Shown: piece after piece, positions 1-9,868 of the stretch
Layout: each line of letters begins with the position of its first letter
Numbering within the stretch: position 1 is the first letter of the stretch
NCBI RefSeq assembly: GCF_000196615.1
Contig: NC_014306.1
Span: 1,550,001 to 1,614,000, forward strand
Length of the DNA: 64,000 bases
From: Erwinia billingiae Eb661
Lineage (GTDB): Bacteria > Pseudomonadota > Gammaproteobacteria > Enterobacterales > Enterobacteriaceae
Reading direction: 5' to 3'
Notes under the pieces: model-generated
What the model was told of the DNA's origin: nothing
Seen by the model: the letters and a program-made list of their open reading frames with translations, nothing else
Database searches by the model: none
Translations under genes and position numbers: made by a program

Positions 1-392
1 TCACCCAGGGCGAAGGCGGGAGGATTATCAACATCACCTCGGTGCATGAACACACGCCGTTGCCCGGTTCCATTTCTTACACCGCTGCCAAGCACGCGCT
101 GGGCGGGTTAACCAAATCGATGGCGCTCAGCCTGATCAAACACAATATTCTGGTTAACGCGGTAGCACCCGGCGCGATTGCCACCGCCATGAATCAAATG
201 ACCAATGACGATGCCCGCACCGTATTCATTCCGGAAATCCCGGCAGGCCGTCCGGGTGACACCCGCGAAATTGCCAGTATGGTCGCCTGGCTTTGCTCGC
301 AATGGTCAAGCTACACCACCGGGCAATCCTTTGTGATTGATGGCGGGTTCACGCTGGCGAACCCGCAATTCTTTATGCAGAAATCAGACTGA
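1..392 (+). CDS. yohF: SDR family oxidoreductase YohF, C-terminal part (5' end outside window)
   Basis: This is the C-terminal half of a short-chain dehydrogenase; the frame is open from base 3 and the gene starts before the window. It shows the catalytic Tyr-x-x-x-Lys as SYTAAKHALGG, preceded by the catalytic Ser region NITSVHEH, and the usual SDR ending with VDGGF. The sequence agrees closely with E. coli YohF as I recall it (HEHTPLP, LANPQF near the C terminus). It faces yohD convergently, as in E. coli. The substrate is not established; an acetoin dehydrogenase-like or general NAD(P)-dependent reductase role is a family-level guess. Confidence 0.9.
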   Translation, partial: TQGEGGRIINITSVHEHTPLPGSISYTAAKHALGGLTKSMALSLIKHNILVNAVAPGAIATAMNQMTNDDARTVFIPEIPAGRPGDTREIASMVAWLCSQWSSYTTGQSFVIDGGFTLANPQFFMQKSD

Positions 393-412
393 ATGCCGGG
401 CAACCGGCTGCG

Positions 413-1042
413 CTAGTGTTGCGGTCGGTTGCTGCTTTCATCCTGAGAACCCTGATCCTCGTCCTCGTCGTCTTTCTCATTGTTTGAGCGCCGCTTCAGA
501 TAGAGACGCACGCCCCACACCAGCGCCAGGCTCAATACCACCCAGAAAATCTGCTTCAGATGGCGATCGATGGTATGCAGCCATGGCGCAATCACCTGGC
601 CACCGAGATAGCCGAGAGAAACAAAGATCACCGCCCACAGTACCGCGCCAATCACGTTCAGCAGCAGGAACTTTTGCGGCTTCAGCTTGCTGGCCCCGAT
701 GATGATCGGGCCGACAATGCGCAGGCCATACATAAAGCGCACGCCAATCACAAACAGCACCGGCCGTTTACGGATCAGCTTGTTGGCTTTATTGATCTGT
801 TTCTGGTGTTTCTTAAAGCGTTTTAGCAGGCTGTCGCCGTAGTGACGTCCAATAAAGAACAGCGCGGTGTCACCGAGAATGCCACCGGCCATCGCCACCA
901 GCACCACCCAGCCGTAATGTAATAACCCTTCATGCGCGGCAATACCGCCGAGCAATGTGAAGGTTTCCCCTTCGGCTATACAGCCGATAAACAGCGCCCA
1001 GTAACCGTATTGTGATATCAGACTGTTGACGTCCATATGCAT
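413..1042 (-). CDS. yohD: DedA family inner membrane protein YohD
   Basis: A 209-residue integral membrane protein of the DedA/SNARE-associated family, whose members are linked to undecaprenyl-phosphate or phospholipid translocation and envelope homeostasis. The sequence shows the DedA pattern of a re-entrant helix (GxIAEGETFTLLGG) followed by a glycine-rich segment and R-F-M-Y-G-L-R before G-P-I-I-I-G. The tail is highly charged (KDDEDEDQ). Two starts lie six bases apart (ATG CAT ATG) behind a GGAGGAG ribosome site, so the protein may be two residues shorter. It is divergent from yohC, the E. coli arrangement. Confidence 0.9.
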   Translation of the reverse strand: MHMDVNSLISQYGYWALFIGCIAEGETFTLLGGIAAHEGLLHYGWVVLVAMAGGILGDTALFFIGRHYGDSLLKRFKKHQKQINKANKLIRKRPVLFVIGVRFMYGLRIVGPIIIGASKLKPQKFLLLNVIGAVLWAVIFVSLGYLGGQVIAPWLHTIDRHLKQIFWVVLSLALVWGVRLYLKRRSNNEKDDEDEDQGSQDESSNRPQH

Positions 1043-1253
1043 GATCTCCTCCGGTCGATGCGCAACAAACCCCTAAGTCTAACTGCTTTGGCTTAAACCG
1101 TGATGAAAGATGTTGCGAAAGCGGTTTATTTTCACTGCAAATTGAAGTGATTAGCACAAAGTTTCCCTGTAGAAAAAACAAACAGTTCACGGCCACTTAT
1201 ACTTGAAGACAATCCGCGCTGATTGCGGCCTTTCCGAGTAGAGGAGTGAAGAT

Positions 1254-1841
1254 ATGAACCATGTATGGGGACTTCTTGCGCATCCCGACCGTGAGATGCG
1301 TGACATCAAACAAGAGAACGAAACCGTCTCTTACCATTACACTCACCACGTCCTGTTACTGGCGCTGATCCCGGTGATCTGCGCGTTTATCGGCACCACT
1401 CAACTTGGCTGGGATCTCGGCGCACGACAGACCATCGCCTTATCGATGGTGACCGCCTTCGGCCTGGCGATCCTGTTTTATGCGGTGATCCTCGGCGGCG
1501 TGGCGGTGATGGGCCGGGTGATTCACTGGATGGCGCGGGATTATCCGCAGCGCCCCAGCCTGCAGCGCTGTACGGTGTTTGCCGGCTATGTGGCCACACC
1601 GCTGTTTATCAGTGGGTTAGTGGCGCTTTATCCGCTGGTCTGGCTGTGCCTGTTTGTCGGTACGCTGGCGCTGGTGTACACCGGGTATCTGCTGTACGTC
1701 GGCATTCCGCTGTTCCTCAATATCGACAAAGAAGAGAGCATGCGTTTTTCCGGATCGACGCTGGCAATCGGGGTGTTGGTTCTTGAGGTTTTACTGGCCC
1801 TGACCGTGGTGCTTTGGGGCTATGGATATCAGCTTTTCTAA
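1254..1841 (+). CDS. yohC: Yip1 family inner membrane protein YohC
   Basis: A 195-residue protein, the same length as E. coli YohC, beginning MNHVWGLLAHPDREM, which is typical of the Yip1 domain (a short cytoplasmic N terminus and five membrane helices). The start ATG follows GAGGAG with seven bases of spacing. Membrane segments are visible around residues 33-50, 60-85, 105-130, 130-155 and 168-192. No biochemical function is known to me. It lies between yohD (divergent) and pbpG (same strand), and a strong palindromic terminator follows it. Confidence 0.9.
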   Translation: MNHVWGLLAHPDREMRDIKQENETVSYHYTHHVLLLALIPVICAFIGTTQLGWDLGARQTIALSMVTAFGLAILFYAVILGGVAVMGRVIHWMARDYPQRPSLQRCTVFAGYVATPLFISGLVALYPLVWLCLFVGTLALVYTGYLLYVGIPLFLNIDKEESMRFSGSTLAIGVLVLEVLLALTVVLWGYGYQLF

Positions 1842-1848
1842 CGCTTTT

Positions 1849-1877
1849 CGCCGCCGGGATCCCGGCGGCGTCTCATT
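1849..1877 (+). terminator. Perfect GC palindrome after yohC
   Basis: Ten-base arms (CGCCGCCGGG / CCCGGCGGCG) separated by AT lie at 1849-1870, eight bases after the yohC stop, followed by a short T-rich tract TCTCATT. The position and strength suggest a Rho-independent terminator; the tail is weak. Confidence 0.6.
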
Positions 1878-2021
1878 CATCATCAGAAACGAATATCCAC
1901 TAGGAAAATACTTAGCGGCCAGCGTATGATGCGCTTGCCAGCCCCCGTGTGGCCTGCTTTTCGCGGCGGCGGCGTGCGGTTTTTCCGCACCTGAATCACT
2001 TCCCGGTTAAGTTTTTATAAG

Positions 2022-2969
2022 ATGCCTGCAAAAATTCGCTTGTCTCTTCTGAGTTTGGCTTTAGTTTTCTCCGCTCAGCTCCCGCTGGGCCAGGCCGTCG
2101 CCAGCAGTAAACTGGCTGATGTTGCCCCGATCGTACAGCCGCAGATTGCGTCTGGCAGTGCGATGATTGTCGATCTCAATACCAACAAAGTGATCTTCGC
2201 CAGCCATCCCGATCTGGTGCGCCCCATGGCCTCTATCACCAAGCTGATGACGGTTATGGTAACGCTGGATGCCCATCTGCCGATGGATGAGATGCTGAAC
2301 GTGGATATCAGCCATACGCCAGAGATGCGCGGCGTCTATTCCCGCGTGCGCCTGAACAGTGAAATCAGCCGCAAAAACATGATGCTGCTGGCGCTGATGT
2401 CCTCTGAAAACCGTGCCGCAGCCAGCCTGGCCCACCATTATCCTGGCGGCTACGACGCCTTTATCCGGGCGATGAACGCCAAGGCACAGTCGCTGGGCAT
2501 GACCCATACGCATTACGTGGAGCCCACCGGCCTGTCGATTGAAAACGTCTCGACGGCGCGCGATCTGACCAAACTGCTGATCGCCACCAAACGCTACCCG
2601 CTGATTGGCCAGCTCAGCACCACCCATGAAGACATGGCGGTGTTTAAGAGCCCGAACTACACCTTGCCGTTCCGCAACACCAACCACCTGGTGTACCGTC
2701 AGGACTGGAATATCCAGCTGACCAAAACCGGCTTCACCAATGAAGCGGGGCATTGCCTGGTGATGCGTACGGTGATCAATCAACGTCCGGTGGCGCTGGT
2801 GGTGATGGATGCCTTTGGCAAATATACCCATTTTGCTGACGCTAACCGTCTGCGTGACTGGATTGAAACCGGCAAGATTTCACCGGTGCCCGCGTCCGCG
2901 CTGAGCTATAAAAAGCAGAAGGCGGCGGAGATGGCCAGTACCGGCAGCAATACCGAGATCGTCGAGTAG
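2022..2969 (+). CDS. pbpG: D-alanyl-D-alanine endopeptidase PBP7
   Basis: A periplasmic low-molecular-mass penicillin-binding protein of 315 residues (peptidase S11) that cleaves DD-crosslinks in peptidoglycan. All three active-site motifs are present: S71-I-T-K, S128-E-N and K235-T-G. A Sec signal peptide covers roughly residues 1-27 (hydrophobic core [13 protein letters not shown], cleavage near AVA-SS). It lacks the C-terminal amphipathic anchor region of PBP5/6, as expected for PBP7. In E. coli pbpG is directly beside dld; here a mechanosensitive channel gene is inserted between them. Confidence 0.95.
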   Translation: MPAKIRLSLLSLALVFSAQLPLGQAVASSKLADVAPIVQPQIASGSAMIVDLNTNKVIFASHPDLVRPMASITKLMTVMVTLDAHLPMDEMLNVDISHTPEMRGVYSRVRLNSEISRKNMMLLALMSSENRAAASLAHHYPGGYDAFIRAMNAKAQSLGMTHTHYVEPTGLSIENVSTARDLTKLLIATKRYPLIGQLSTTHEDMAVFKSPNYTLPFRNTNHLVYRQDWNIQLTKTGFTNEAGHCLVMRTVINQRPVALVVMDAFGKYTHFADANRLRDWIETGKISPVPASALSYKKQKAAEMASTGSNTEIVE

Positions 2970-2998
2970 CGTTTTCGTTAGTGAATCCTATAGTGTCG

Positions 2999-3047
2999 GG
3001 CCGGGCAAAAGCATAGACTTGCACGCAGGCTGCTGGATTGCCCGGCC
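2999..3047. other. Long-loop inverted repeat between pbpG and the DUF3772 channel gene
   Basis: Arms GGCCGGGCAA (2999-3008) and TTGCCCGGCC (3038-3047) are perfectly complementary over ten bases around a 29-base loop. There is no clear T tract, so a simple terminator is not certain. It lies 30 bases after pbpG and 24 before the next start, and could attenuate read-through. Confidence 0.5.
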
Positions 3048-3070
3048 ATATCTGATACCTGGAAATTTTC

Positions 3071-5500
3071 ATGTCTACGTTGTTAATCTATTTTCGCATC
3101 CTCCTTTTAAGTCTGGTCACCCTCTCCCCGGTGATGGCACAGGCTGCCGATGACACCACTCAACAAACCAGCGATGCGCCTGTAAAGGTCAACGCCGCGG
3201 TTGAGCTGCCAAAAATGCAGAAGGTGCTGGATAAAATTAAGCAGCAGGTTTCTGGCGAGAGCAACGACAGCAAACTCAGTGCGCTGAACGATATGGCGCT
3301 GGAACTCTCCGGCGACGCCGATACCCTGATGCAGGGCATTATTCCACAGCGCGCCCAGCTGCAGGCGCAGTTAGGCGTCCTGGGCCCGGCACCCAAGCCG
3401 GAAAGCGGGGTAAAAGAAACCGCGGAAGTCACCAGCAAACGCAAAAATCTGGAAAGCCAGAAAAGCAAGATGGATGACCAGGTTAAGCAGGCCGAAGCGA
3501 TCAAAAGCGGTGCCATTAACCTCTCTGCGCAAATTGTTAACCTGCGCCGCGATGCGCTGAAAACCCAGCTGGCACTGAACGCCGGCAGTATTTTTGGCCC
3601 GCGTTTCTGGTCACCGTTATTCAATACCCAGAGCGATGACGGCGATAAGGTCAGTGACTTTGTTGATGAACTGAAAGATACCGCCGTGCTTTCATGGGAA
3701 CCCGGCTGGCGTGTCGGCACCGTATTGTGGGTGGTGATGTCAGTGCTGGTGGCCACCTTAGGCCGTCGCTATCTGGAAGAGTTTCTGGCCTGGGTTGGCA
3801 TTCATTTGCTGCCGGAAGGCCGCCTGCGTCGCAGCTTCCTCGCGGCGGCAACCGCGTTAACCACGCTCGCCGCAGTGGTGCTGGCGTTTAATTTCCTCGA
3901 TCTCGCCTTTACCCGTCACGATAACGTGGTGGATGACGTGCGTGATTTTGCCGACAAGCTGGTTGGCCTGAGTATTCTGTGCGGCCTGATTGCCGGGCTG
4001 GGCAGGGCGTTCCTCTCCACGCGCCGTCCGTCGTGGCGACTGCCGAATATCTCGAATGAAGTGGCCACCGCGTTAAAACCGTTCCCGCCGCTGACCGCCG
4101 GTCTGGTGTTTGTTTTCCAGACGGTAGAAATCCTCAACAGCAGCGCCAACACCAGCGTTGGCACCACCATTTTCGCCAACGGCTTAACCGCGCTGCTGAT
4201 CGGCTTTACCGCCTTATCGATCAGCTTCCGCACCAACCGCGTTCGCCGCAAAATGTTGCTGGCCGGCCAGCAGCCGGAAGCCAAGTCGACGCTGGTCGGG
4301 CTGATCCAGATGGCGATCACCCTGTTCGGTATTTCGATCATGGTGACGCTGGTGATTGGTTACGTCACCCTGGCGCGCTTCCTGAGCTATGAACTGATCT
4401 GGATGGGCATCGTCTTCGGCTCGTTCTATATTCTCAGCCAGCTGATGGCCGACGGCTGTGAAAGCCTGTTCTCCACCAATAACGCTTCCGGCAAAAGTAT
4501 CCAGCGCTCGCTGAACATCGATGAACGTCATCTGGCGCAGGTTGCTGCGCTGCTGGCCGGACTCGGTAAAACGATTCTGGTGCTGGCCGCTGCCATGGCG
4601 GTGTTGAACGGCACGTTCGGTAGCTCAACGCCGATTGAACTGGTGCAGAAGGCGATCGAATTCTGGGGCGGCAAAGGCCTGGAAACGCTGAACATCGTTC
4701 CGGCCCACGTGCTGAATGCGTTGATCACCCTGGTGGTCGGCATTTACGTGCTGCGGTCGGTTAAGCGCTGGCTGGATACCGATTTCCTGCCGAAAACCAC
4801 CATGGACGCGGGCATGCGCGTCTCGCTGATTACGCTGTTCAGCAACCTCGGTTACGTGATGGTGTTCCTGCTGGCCCTGTCGATTATGGGGCTGCAATGG
4901 AACAAGCTGGCCTGGATCGTCAGCGCCTTGTCGGTCGGTATCGGTTTTGGCTTGCAGGAGATTGTGAAGAACTTTATCTCCGGTCTGATCCTGTTAACCG
5001 AACGTCCGGTGAAGGTTGGCGATCTGGTCAGTATCAGCGGCATTGAAGGGGATATTCGCCGTATTAACGTGCGTGCCACCGAAATCCAGCTGAGCGATAA
5101 ATCGACGGTGATTGTGCCGAACTCGCAGCTGATCTCGCAGAACGTGCGTAACGCCACCATGGGCAATGCGCAGGGGGTGGCGACCATTACGCTGACCTTC
5201 CCGCTGGATATCAATCCTGAGCAGGTGCGCGATCTGTTGCTGGAAGTGTATAACGAAAACGAACGTATTCTGGAAAATCCGGAACCATCCGTCTCGTTCA
5301 AGGATCTGACGTCGGCGGGCATCGTGCTGTCAGTCACCGGTAACGTCGCCAGCCCGCGTCAGGTATCCGGCGCGAAGAGCGATCTGCTGTTCGATATCCT
5401 GACCCGACTGCGCAAAGAGGGCGTGGTGTTATCCACGCCGCAAACCATGATTGTCGAGCAACGTAACGGCACGCTGATGGTTAAGGATCCTGAGGAGTAA
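3071..5500 (+). CDS. DUF3772 / MscS-family mechanosensitive ion channel
   Basis: A large 809-residue inner-membrane channel. A signal peptide (residues 1-26, ending AQAA) is followed by a periplasmic helical DUF3772 region (about 35-190, rich in Lys/Gln and probably coiled coil), about ten membrane helices (about 205-620), and a C-terminal MscS domain with the pore-lining and beta-domain signature (SVGIGFGLQEIVKNFISG, then ERPVKVGDLV). MscS channels release solutes on hypo-osmotic shock. It is larger than MscS and differs from MscK and from the YbiO at the far end of this window. It is inserted between pbpG and dld relative to E. coli, and its 3' end overlaps the dld 3' end by 20 bases. Confidence 0.9.
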   Translation: MSTLLIYFRILLLSLVTLSPVMAQAADDTTQQTSDAPVKVNAAVELPKMQKVLDKIKQQVSGESNDSKLSALNDMALELSGDADTLMQGIIPQRAQLQAQLGVLGPAPKPESGVKETAEVTSKRKNLESQKSKMDDQVKQAEAIKSGAINLSAQIVNLRRDALKTQLALNAGSIFGPRFWSPLFNTQSDDGDKVSDFVDELKDTAVLSWEPGWRVGTVLWVVMSVLVATLGRRYLEEFLAWVGIHLLPEGRLRRSFLAAATALTTLAAVVLAFNFLDLAFTRHDNVVDDVRDFADKLVGLSILCGLIAGLGRAFLSTRRPSWRLPNISNEVATALKPFPPLTAGLVFVFQTVEILNSSANTSVGTTIFANGLTALLIGFTALSISFRTNRVRRKMLLAGQQPEAKSTLVGLIQMAITLFGISIMVTLVIGYVTLARFLSYELIWMGIVFGSFYILSQLMADGCESLFSTNNASGKSIQRSLNIDERHLAQVAALLAGLGKTILVLAAAMAVLNGTFGSSTPIELVQKAIEFWGGKGLETLNIVPAHVLNALITLVVGIYVLRSVKRWLDTDFLPKTTMDAGMRVSLITLFSNLGYVMVFLLALSIMGLQWNKLAWIVSALSVGIGFGLQEIVKNFISGLILLTERPVKVGDLVSISGIEGDIRRINVRATEIQLSDKSTVIVPNSQLISQNVRNATMGNAQGVATITLTFPLDINPEQVRDLLLEVYNENERILENPEPSVSFKDLTSAGIVLSVTGNVASPRQVSGAKSDLLFDILTRLRKEGVVLSTPQTMIVEQRNGTLMVKDPEE

Positions 5501-7256
5501 CCTCGTCCGGTGCGCCGCTGTGAACAGCAGACGGCGCACCGCATCCACATTCTCCCCAGTATTTCGCTTTAGTGGTTTTCCCAATCCCAGGGTTAAAGCT
5601 GTTGGTCGGATCCAACTGCTGATAGAACGCCTTCAGCTGCGGTTTAGCGGCATACAAATGCCCGACGTTATGTTCAGCCGGGTACTCCGCACCGCGATCG
5701 GCCAGCATCGCCAACATCTTCTCCTTCAGCGCGTGGACATCGACCCCTTTTTTGACAATGTAATCCTGATGGAAAACATGGCAGAAGAAGTGGCCGTAAT
5801 AGAGGCGGTGCACCAGCGCATCATCGAATTCTGCCGGTAAGCGTTCAAACCAGTCGCGATCGTTACGGCGCAGCGCGATATCCAGCGCCAGAATATCCTC
5901 CACTTCATCGTGATGCACCGCGTGATAGCGCACGGCCGCACCCGCTGCGGCAAAGCGATGCAGGAAGGCTTTGCTGCCTTCATCCGGCGTACATTCAAAG
6001 AACTCGCCGTCCGCCTGGGCGAAATACGTCGTCAGATAGTCCCGCGCTTCGCCAATCCCGTCGCCCGACATCTTAATCATCAGATGGTGTTCAAAGCGGT
6101 CGCGGTAGGCTTTCATCCGTTTGGGCAGATGTGACGGTAACGCCTTGCTGATTTTTTGCAGCAGCCGATCGCTGAAGTTCGGTTTCAGGAACGAAACAGG
6201 CTTAAGCAAGGCGTCGGTACGGCCCTTCAGGGTAAAGAACAGCGGCATCTTATCGGTGCCGAGCTTGTCGATCATCACAAAGGTATCTTTGCCGTAGACC
6301 TCGGCGATATCGAAAATATCGCGGTGCATATACTCTGCCGCCACCGGAAGATGGCTGAAGTGTTGCAGCATATGGCGACGCAGTTCGTCCAGCACGTCGG
6401 GATCGTTGGTGCCGAGATAAAACACCTGCTGTTGCTTCTCGCTGACAAAGGTATCCAGCCGCACGGCAAACACCGCCAGCTTGCCCGCACAGCCGGACGC
6501 TTCAAATAATCGGCGGGCGTCGGCATTAAAACGTGAAGGGGTGTCCGCCTCGACGTCGCGCACGCGGTCGGCATAATCGTTGTCGGACGCCAGGCGCTGG
6601 TCGTATTTCACCGCCTCGGGCTGCCAGGTTTCGTCGTCCAGCCGGCTGAGGATCTGTTCCGGCGTGGTGCCTAAATCCATCCCTAAATGGTTGACCAGCG
6701 TCAGTTTGCCCTGCGCATCCACCTGCGCATACAGCGCCATTTCGCTGTAGGCGGGCCCGCGTTTAATCAGCGAACCGCCGGAGTTATTGCACACGCCACC
6801 GAGCACGGACGCGCCGATGCAGGACGAACCGATCACCGAGTGCGGCTCGCGTCCCAGCGGTTTCAGCACCTTTTCCAGCTGATACAGCGTGCTGCCCGGA
6901 AAAGCCAGCACCTGTTTGCCCTTATCCAGCAGCTGAATTTTATCCATCCGCAGGGTGCTGATAATCACGATATCGCGATCGTAATCGTTGCCGTTCGGCG
7001 TTGAGCCTTCGGTCAGGCCGGTATTCGCCGCCTGCATCAGCACGATGACATCGGCGGCGACGCAGGCCTGCAGAATGCGCCATTGTTCCAGCAGGGAGCC
7101 GGGGAAAATCACCGCCAGCGCGTCACCCTGACCAGAGCGAAAGCCGGTGCGATAGCGCGCGGTTTGTTGCGGATCGGTAAGAAGATGATTGCGGCCCACG
7201 ATGCGGCGCAAGTCGGCCACCAGTTTCTGGCTGCCTGTCGGGGAAGTGTTGTGCAT
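5481..7256 (-). CDS. dld: Quinone-dependent D-lactate dehydrogenase
   Basis: A peripheral membrane flavoprotein that oxidises D-lactate to pyruvate and passes electrons to quinone. An N-terminal FAD-binding type 4 domain is evident (RYRTGFRSGQGDALAV, then GLTEGSTPNG, then GGVCNNSGGSL), followed by the Dld membrane-binding C-terminal domain. The frame is open to a GTG at 7280, but the ATG at 7256 follows AAAGGA with eight bases of spacing, so a 591-residue protein is preferred. A short C-terminal tail carries a Cys-rich GECGCG stretch. It is divergent from bglX, as in E. coli. Confidence 0.95.
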   Translation of the reverse strand: MHNTSPTGSQKLVADLRRIVGRNHLLTDPQQTARYRTGFRSGQGDALAVIFPGSLLEQWRILQACVAADVIVLMQAANTGLTEGSTPNGNDYDRDIVIISTLRMDKIQLLDKGKQVLAFPGSTLYQLEKVLKPLGREPHSVIGSSCIGASVLGGVCNNSGGSLIKRGPAYSEMALYAQVDAQGKLTLVNHLGMDLGTTPEQILSRLDDETWQPEAVKYDQRLASDNDYADRVRDVEADTPSRFNADARRLFEASGCAGKLAVFAVRLDTFVSEKQQQVFYLGTNDPDVLDELRRHMLQHFSHLPVAAEYMHRDIFDIAEVYGKDTFVMIDKLGTDKMPLFFTLKGRTDALLKPVSFLKPNFSDRLLQKISKALPSHLPKRMKAYRDRFEHHLMIKMSGDGIGEARDYLTTYFAQADGEFFECTPDEGSKAFLHRFAAAGAAVRYHAVHHDEVEDILALDIALRRNDRDWFERLPAEFDDALVHRLYYGHFFCHVFHQDYIVKKGVDVHALKEKMLAMLADRGAEYPAEHNVGHLYAAKPQLKAFYQQLDPTNSFNPGIGKTTKAKYWGECGCGAPSAVHSGAPDEVTPQDP

Positions 7257-7451
7257 ATCCTTTGTCCTTTTATTTGACACGCCCTAACTTTAGCAGCTCC
7301 CGCTGCGGTCGGCGGCAGCAAAAATCAGACGCGGATCGCGCCAGTACGTTGAAAACTACCTGCTATCCTGAAGTTATGGCACACTGCCCATCTTACGACT
7401 TTGTCACCCAGACTCTTTTTGCTCCGCAGTTATTTGAGAGAAACCAACCTG

Positions 7452-9752
7452 ATGAAATGGATTTGCTCTGTCAGCCTCGCTGCCGCCTTAACCTTGCAGC
7501 CGGCTTTTGCTGAAGACCTGTTTGGCCCACATCCGCTCACCCCTGAAGCCCGTGATGCGTTCGTGACGAATTTGCTGAAGAAAATGACCCTGGATGAAAA
7601 AATAGGGCAGCTGAGATTGATCAGCGTCGGGCCGGACAACCCGAAAGAAGCCATCCGCGAGATGATCAAACATGAGCAGGTTGGGGCGATCTTTAATACC
7701 GTCACCCGTGACAATATCCGCGCGATGCAGGATCAGGTGATGCAGCTTAGCCGCCTGAAAATCCCACTGTTTTTCGCCTATGACGTGGTGCACGGTCAGC
7801 GTACCGTTTTCCCGATCCCGTTAGGGCTTGCGGCCACCTGGGATCTGGATGCGGTGGCAAACGTCGGCCGCGTTTCAGCCTATGAAGCGGCAGATGATGG
7901 TCTGAATATGACCTGGGCACCGATGGTGGACGTCACCCGCGAACCGCGTTGGGGCCGGGTATCCGAAGGCTTTGGCGAGGACACCTACCTGACGTCGGCG
8001 ATGGGCCGCACGCTGGTGGAATCCATGCAGGGTAAAAGCCCGGCGGATCGCTACTCGGTGATGACCAGCGTGAAGCATTTTGCGGGCTATGGCGCCGTGG
8101 AAGGCGGACGTGATTACAACACCGTGGATATGAGCCCACAGCGTCTGGCGCAGGATTATCTGCCGCCTTATAAAGCGGCGCTGGATGCCGGCAGTGGCGG
8201 CGTGATGGTGGCGCTGAACTCGCTGAACGGCGTGCCGGCAACGGCGGACAGCTGGTTGCTGAAAGATCTGCTGCGCGATCAGTGGCACTTTAAAGGCATT
8301 ACCATCAGCGATCACGGCGCGATTAAAGAGTTGATGAAGCACGGCGTGGCCAGCGATCCGCAGGACGCGGTGCGCATTGCCATTCAGTCAGGCGTGAACA
8401 TGAGTATGAGCGACGAGTACTACAGCAAGTACTTGCCGGGACTGGTAAAAAATGGCGCGGTGAGCGAGAAAGAGATCGACGATGCCGTGCGCCACGTGCT
8501 GAACGTGAAATATGATATGGGGCTGTTTAACGACCCGTACAGCCACCTGGGCCCGAAAGAGAGCGACCCGGTGGATACCAATGCGGAAAGTCGCCTGCAC
8601 CGTGCCGATGCGCGCGATGTGGCGCGTAAAAGCATTGTGCTGTTAAAGAACCGTCTGGAAACCTTGCCGCTGAAGAAATCCGGCACCGTGGCGCTGATTG
8701 GGCCACTGGCCGACAGCCAGCGTGACATTATGGGCAGCTGGTCTGCCGCCGGTAAGGCTAATCAGTCGGTCAGCGTATTGCAGGGGGTGAAAAATGCCCT
8801 CGGCGATAAGGCGACGGTGCTGTATGCCAAAGGCGCCAATATTACCGACAACAAAGCGATTCAGGACTTCCTCAACCAGTATGAGAAAGGCTCGGTGATC
8901 GTCGATCCGCGCACGCCGAAGCAGATGCTGGATGAAGCGGTGGCCACCGCGAAAAAAGCGGACGTGATCGTGGCGGTCGTGGGCGAGTCGCAGGGGATGG
9001 CGCATGAGGCATCCAGCCGCAGCGATATCACCATTCCGCCAAGCCAGCTGACGCTGATTGATGCGTTAAAAGCCACCGGCAAACCGCTGGTGCTGGTGAT
9101 GATGAATGGTCGTCCGCTGGCGATGGTGAAAGAGAATATGCAGGCGGATGCGCTGCTGGAAAGCTGGTTCAGCGGCACCGAAGGCGGTAACGCCATTGCC
9201 GATGTGCTGTTTGGTGATTACAACCCGTCGGGCAAACTGCCGATGTCCTTCCCGCGCTCGGTTGGTCAGATCCCGATTTACTACAATCACCTGAACACCG
9301 GTCGTCCGTATGACTTCACCAGACCGAACAAGTACACCTCGCATTATTACGATGCGGCTAACGGTCCACTGTTCCCGTTTGGATATGGTCTGAGCTACAC
9401 CACCTTTACGCTGTCGCCAGTGAAAATGTCCGCTGCCACCATGCCACGTAATGGCACGGTGAATGCCAGCGTGACGGTGACCAATACCGGCGATCGTGAT
9501 GGTGCCACCGTGGTGCAGATGTATCTGCATGACGAGATGGCGAGCATCAGCCGCCCGGTGAAAGAGCTGAAGGGCTTTAAGCGCATCATGCTGAAAGCGG
9601 GTGAGTCGCAGACGGTGACCTTCCCGATTGATGTTAACGCGCTGAAGTTCTGGAACGCGAAGATGCAACAGGTGGCTGAACCGGGTAAATTCAATGTGAT
9701 GATCGGGCTGGATTCTGCCCGCACCACCGATGCGGAATTCACCTACCTGTAA
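7452..9752 (+). CDS. bglX: Periplasmic beta-glucosidase BglX (GH3)
   Basis: A 766-residue exported glycoside hydrolase family 3 enzyme. The signal peptide MKWICSVSLAAALTLQPAFA is cleaved before EDLFG. The frame is open upstream to 7401, but E. coli BglX begins MKWLCSV, so the ATG at 7452 is chosen. The nucleophile lies in ISDHG (Asp287 by this numbering). The order is the GH3 N-terminal barrel, the GH3 C-terminal domain (LVLVMMNGRPLAMV, then SGKLPMSFPRSVGQIP) and a fibronectin III-like domain near residues 660-750. It hydrolyses terminal beta-glucose residues in the periplasm. A strong terminator follows. Confidence 0.95.
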   Translation: MKWICSVSLAAALTLQPAFAEDLFGPHPLTPEARDAFVTNLLKKMTLDEKIGQLRLISVGPDNPKEAIREMIKHEQVGAIFNTVTRDNIRAMQDQVMQLSRLKIPLFFAYDVVHGQRTVFPIPLGLAATWDLDAVANVGRVSAYEAADDGLNMTWAPMVDVTREPRWGRVSEGFGEDTYLTSAMGRTLVESMQGKSPADRYSVMTSVKHFAGYGAVEGGRDYNTVDMSPQRLAQDYLPPYKAALDAGSGGVMVALNSLNGVPATADSWLLKDLLRDQWHFKGITISDHGAIKELMKHGVASDPQDAVRIAIQSGVNMSMSDEYYSKYLPGLVKNGAVSEKEIDDAVRHVLNVKYDMGLFNDPYSHLGPKESDPVDTNAESRLHRADARDVARKSIVLLKNRLETLPLKKSGTVALIGPLADSQRDIMGSWSAAGKANQSVSVLQGVKNALGDKATVLYAKGANITDNKAIQDFLNQYEKGSVIVDPRTPKQMLDEAVATAKKADVIVAVVGESQGMAHEASSRSDITIPPSQLTLIDALKATGKPLVLVMMNGRPLAMVKENMQADALLESWFSGTEGGNAIADVLFGDYNPSGKLPMSFPRSVGQIPIYYNHLNTGRPYDFTRPNKYTSHYYDAANGPLFPFGYGLSYTTFTLSPVKMSAATMPRNGTVNASVTVTNTGDRDGATVVQMYLHDEMASISRPVKELKGFKRIMLKAGESQTVTFPIDVNALKFWNAKMQQVAEPGKFNVMIGLDSARTTDAEFTYL

Positions 9753-9816
9753 CGGTTCGCACATCCTGAGCGCATAAACCGGATAAAAGCGTTACGCCGG
9801 TTAATGCCACACTCTG

Positions 9817-9848
9817 AGGGACGAATTTATTCGTCCCTTTGTTTATTT
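9817..9848 (+). terminator. Rho-independent terminator of bglX
   Basis: A nine-base perfect stem AGGGACGAA / TTCGTCCCT closes a TTTA loop and is followed by TTGTTTATTT. It lies 65 bases after the bglX stop and 20 before the next start. Confidence 0.85.
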
Positions 9849-9868
9849 AACAGGAATCTAGCACCCTT

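Noticed and set aside
2061..2831. 256-codon antisense frame in pbpG and similar long antisense frames (22636-23493, 54262-54978)
   Set aside because: They lie opposite well-recognised genes, are rich in His/Gln/Arg as expected of GC-rich complements, and have no family match.
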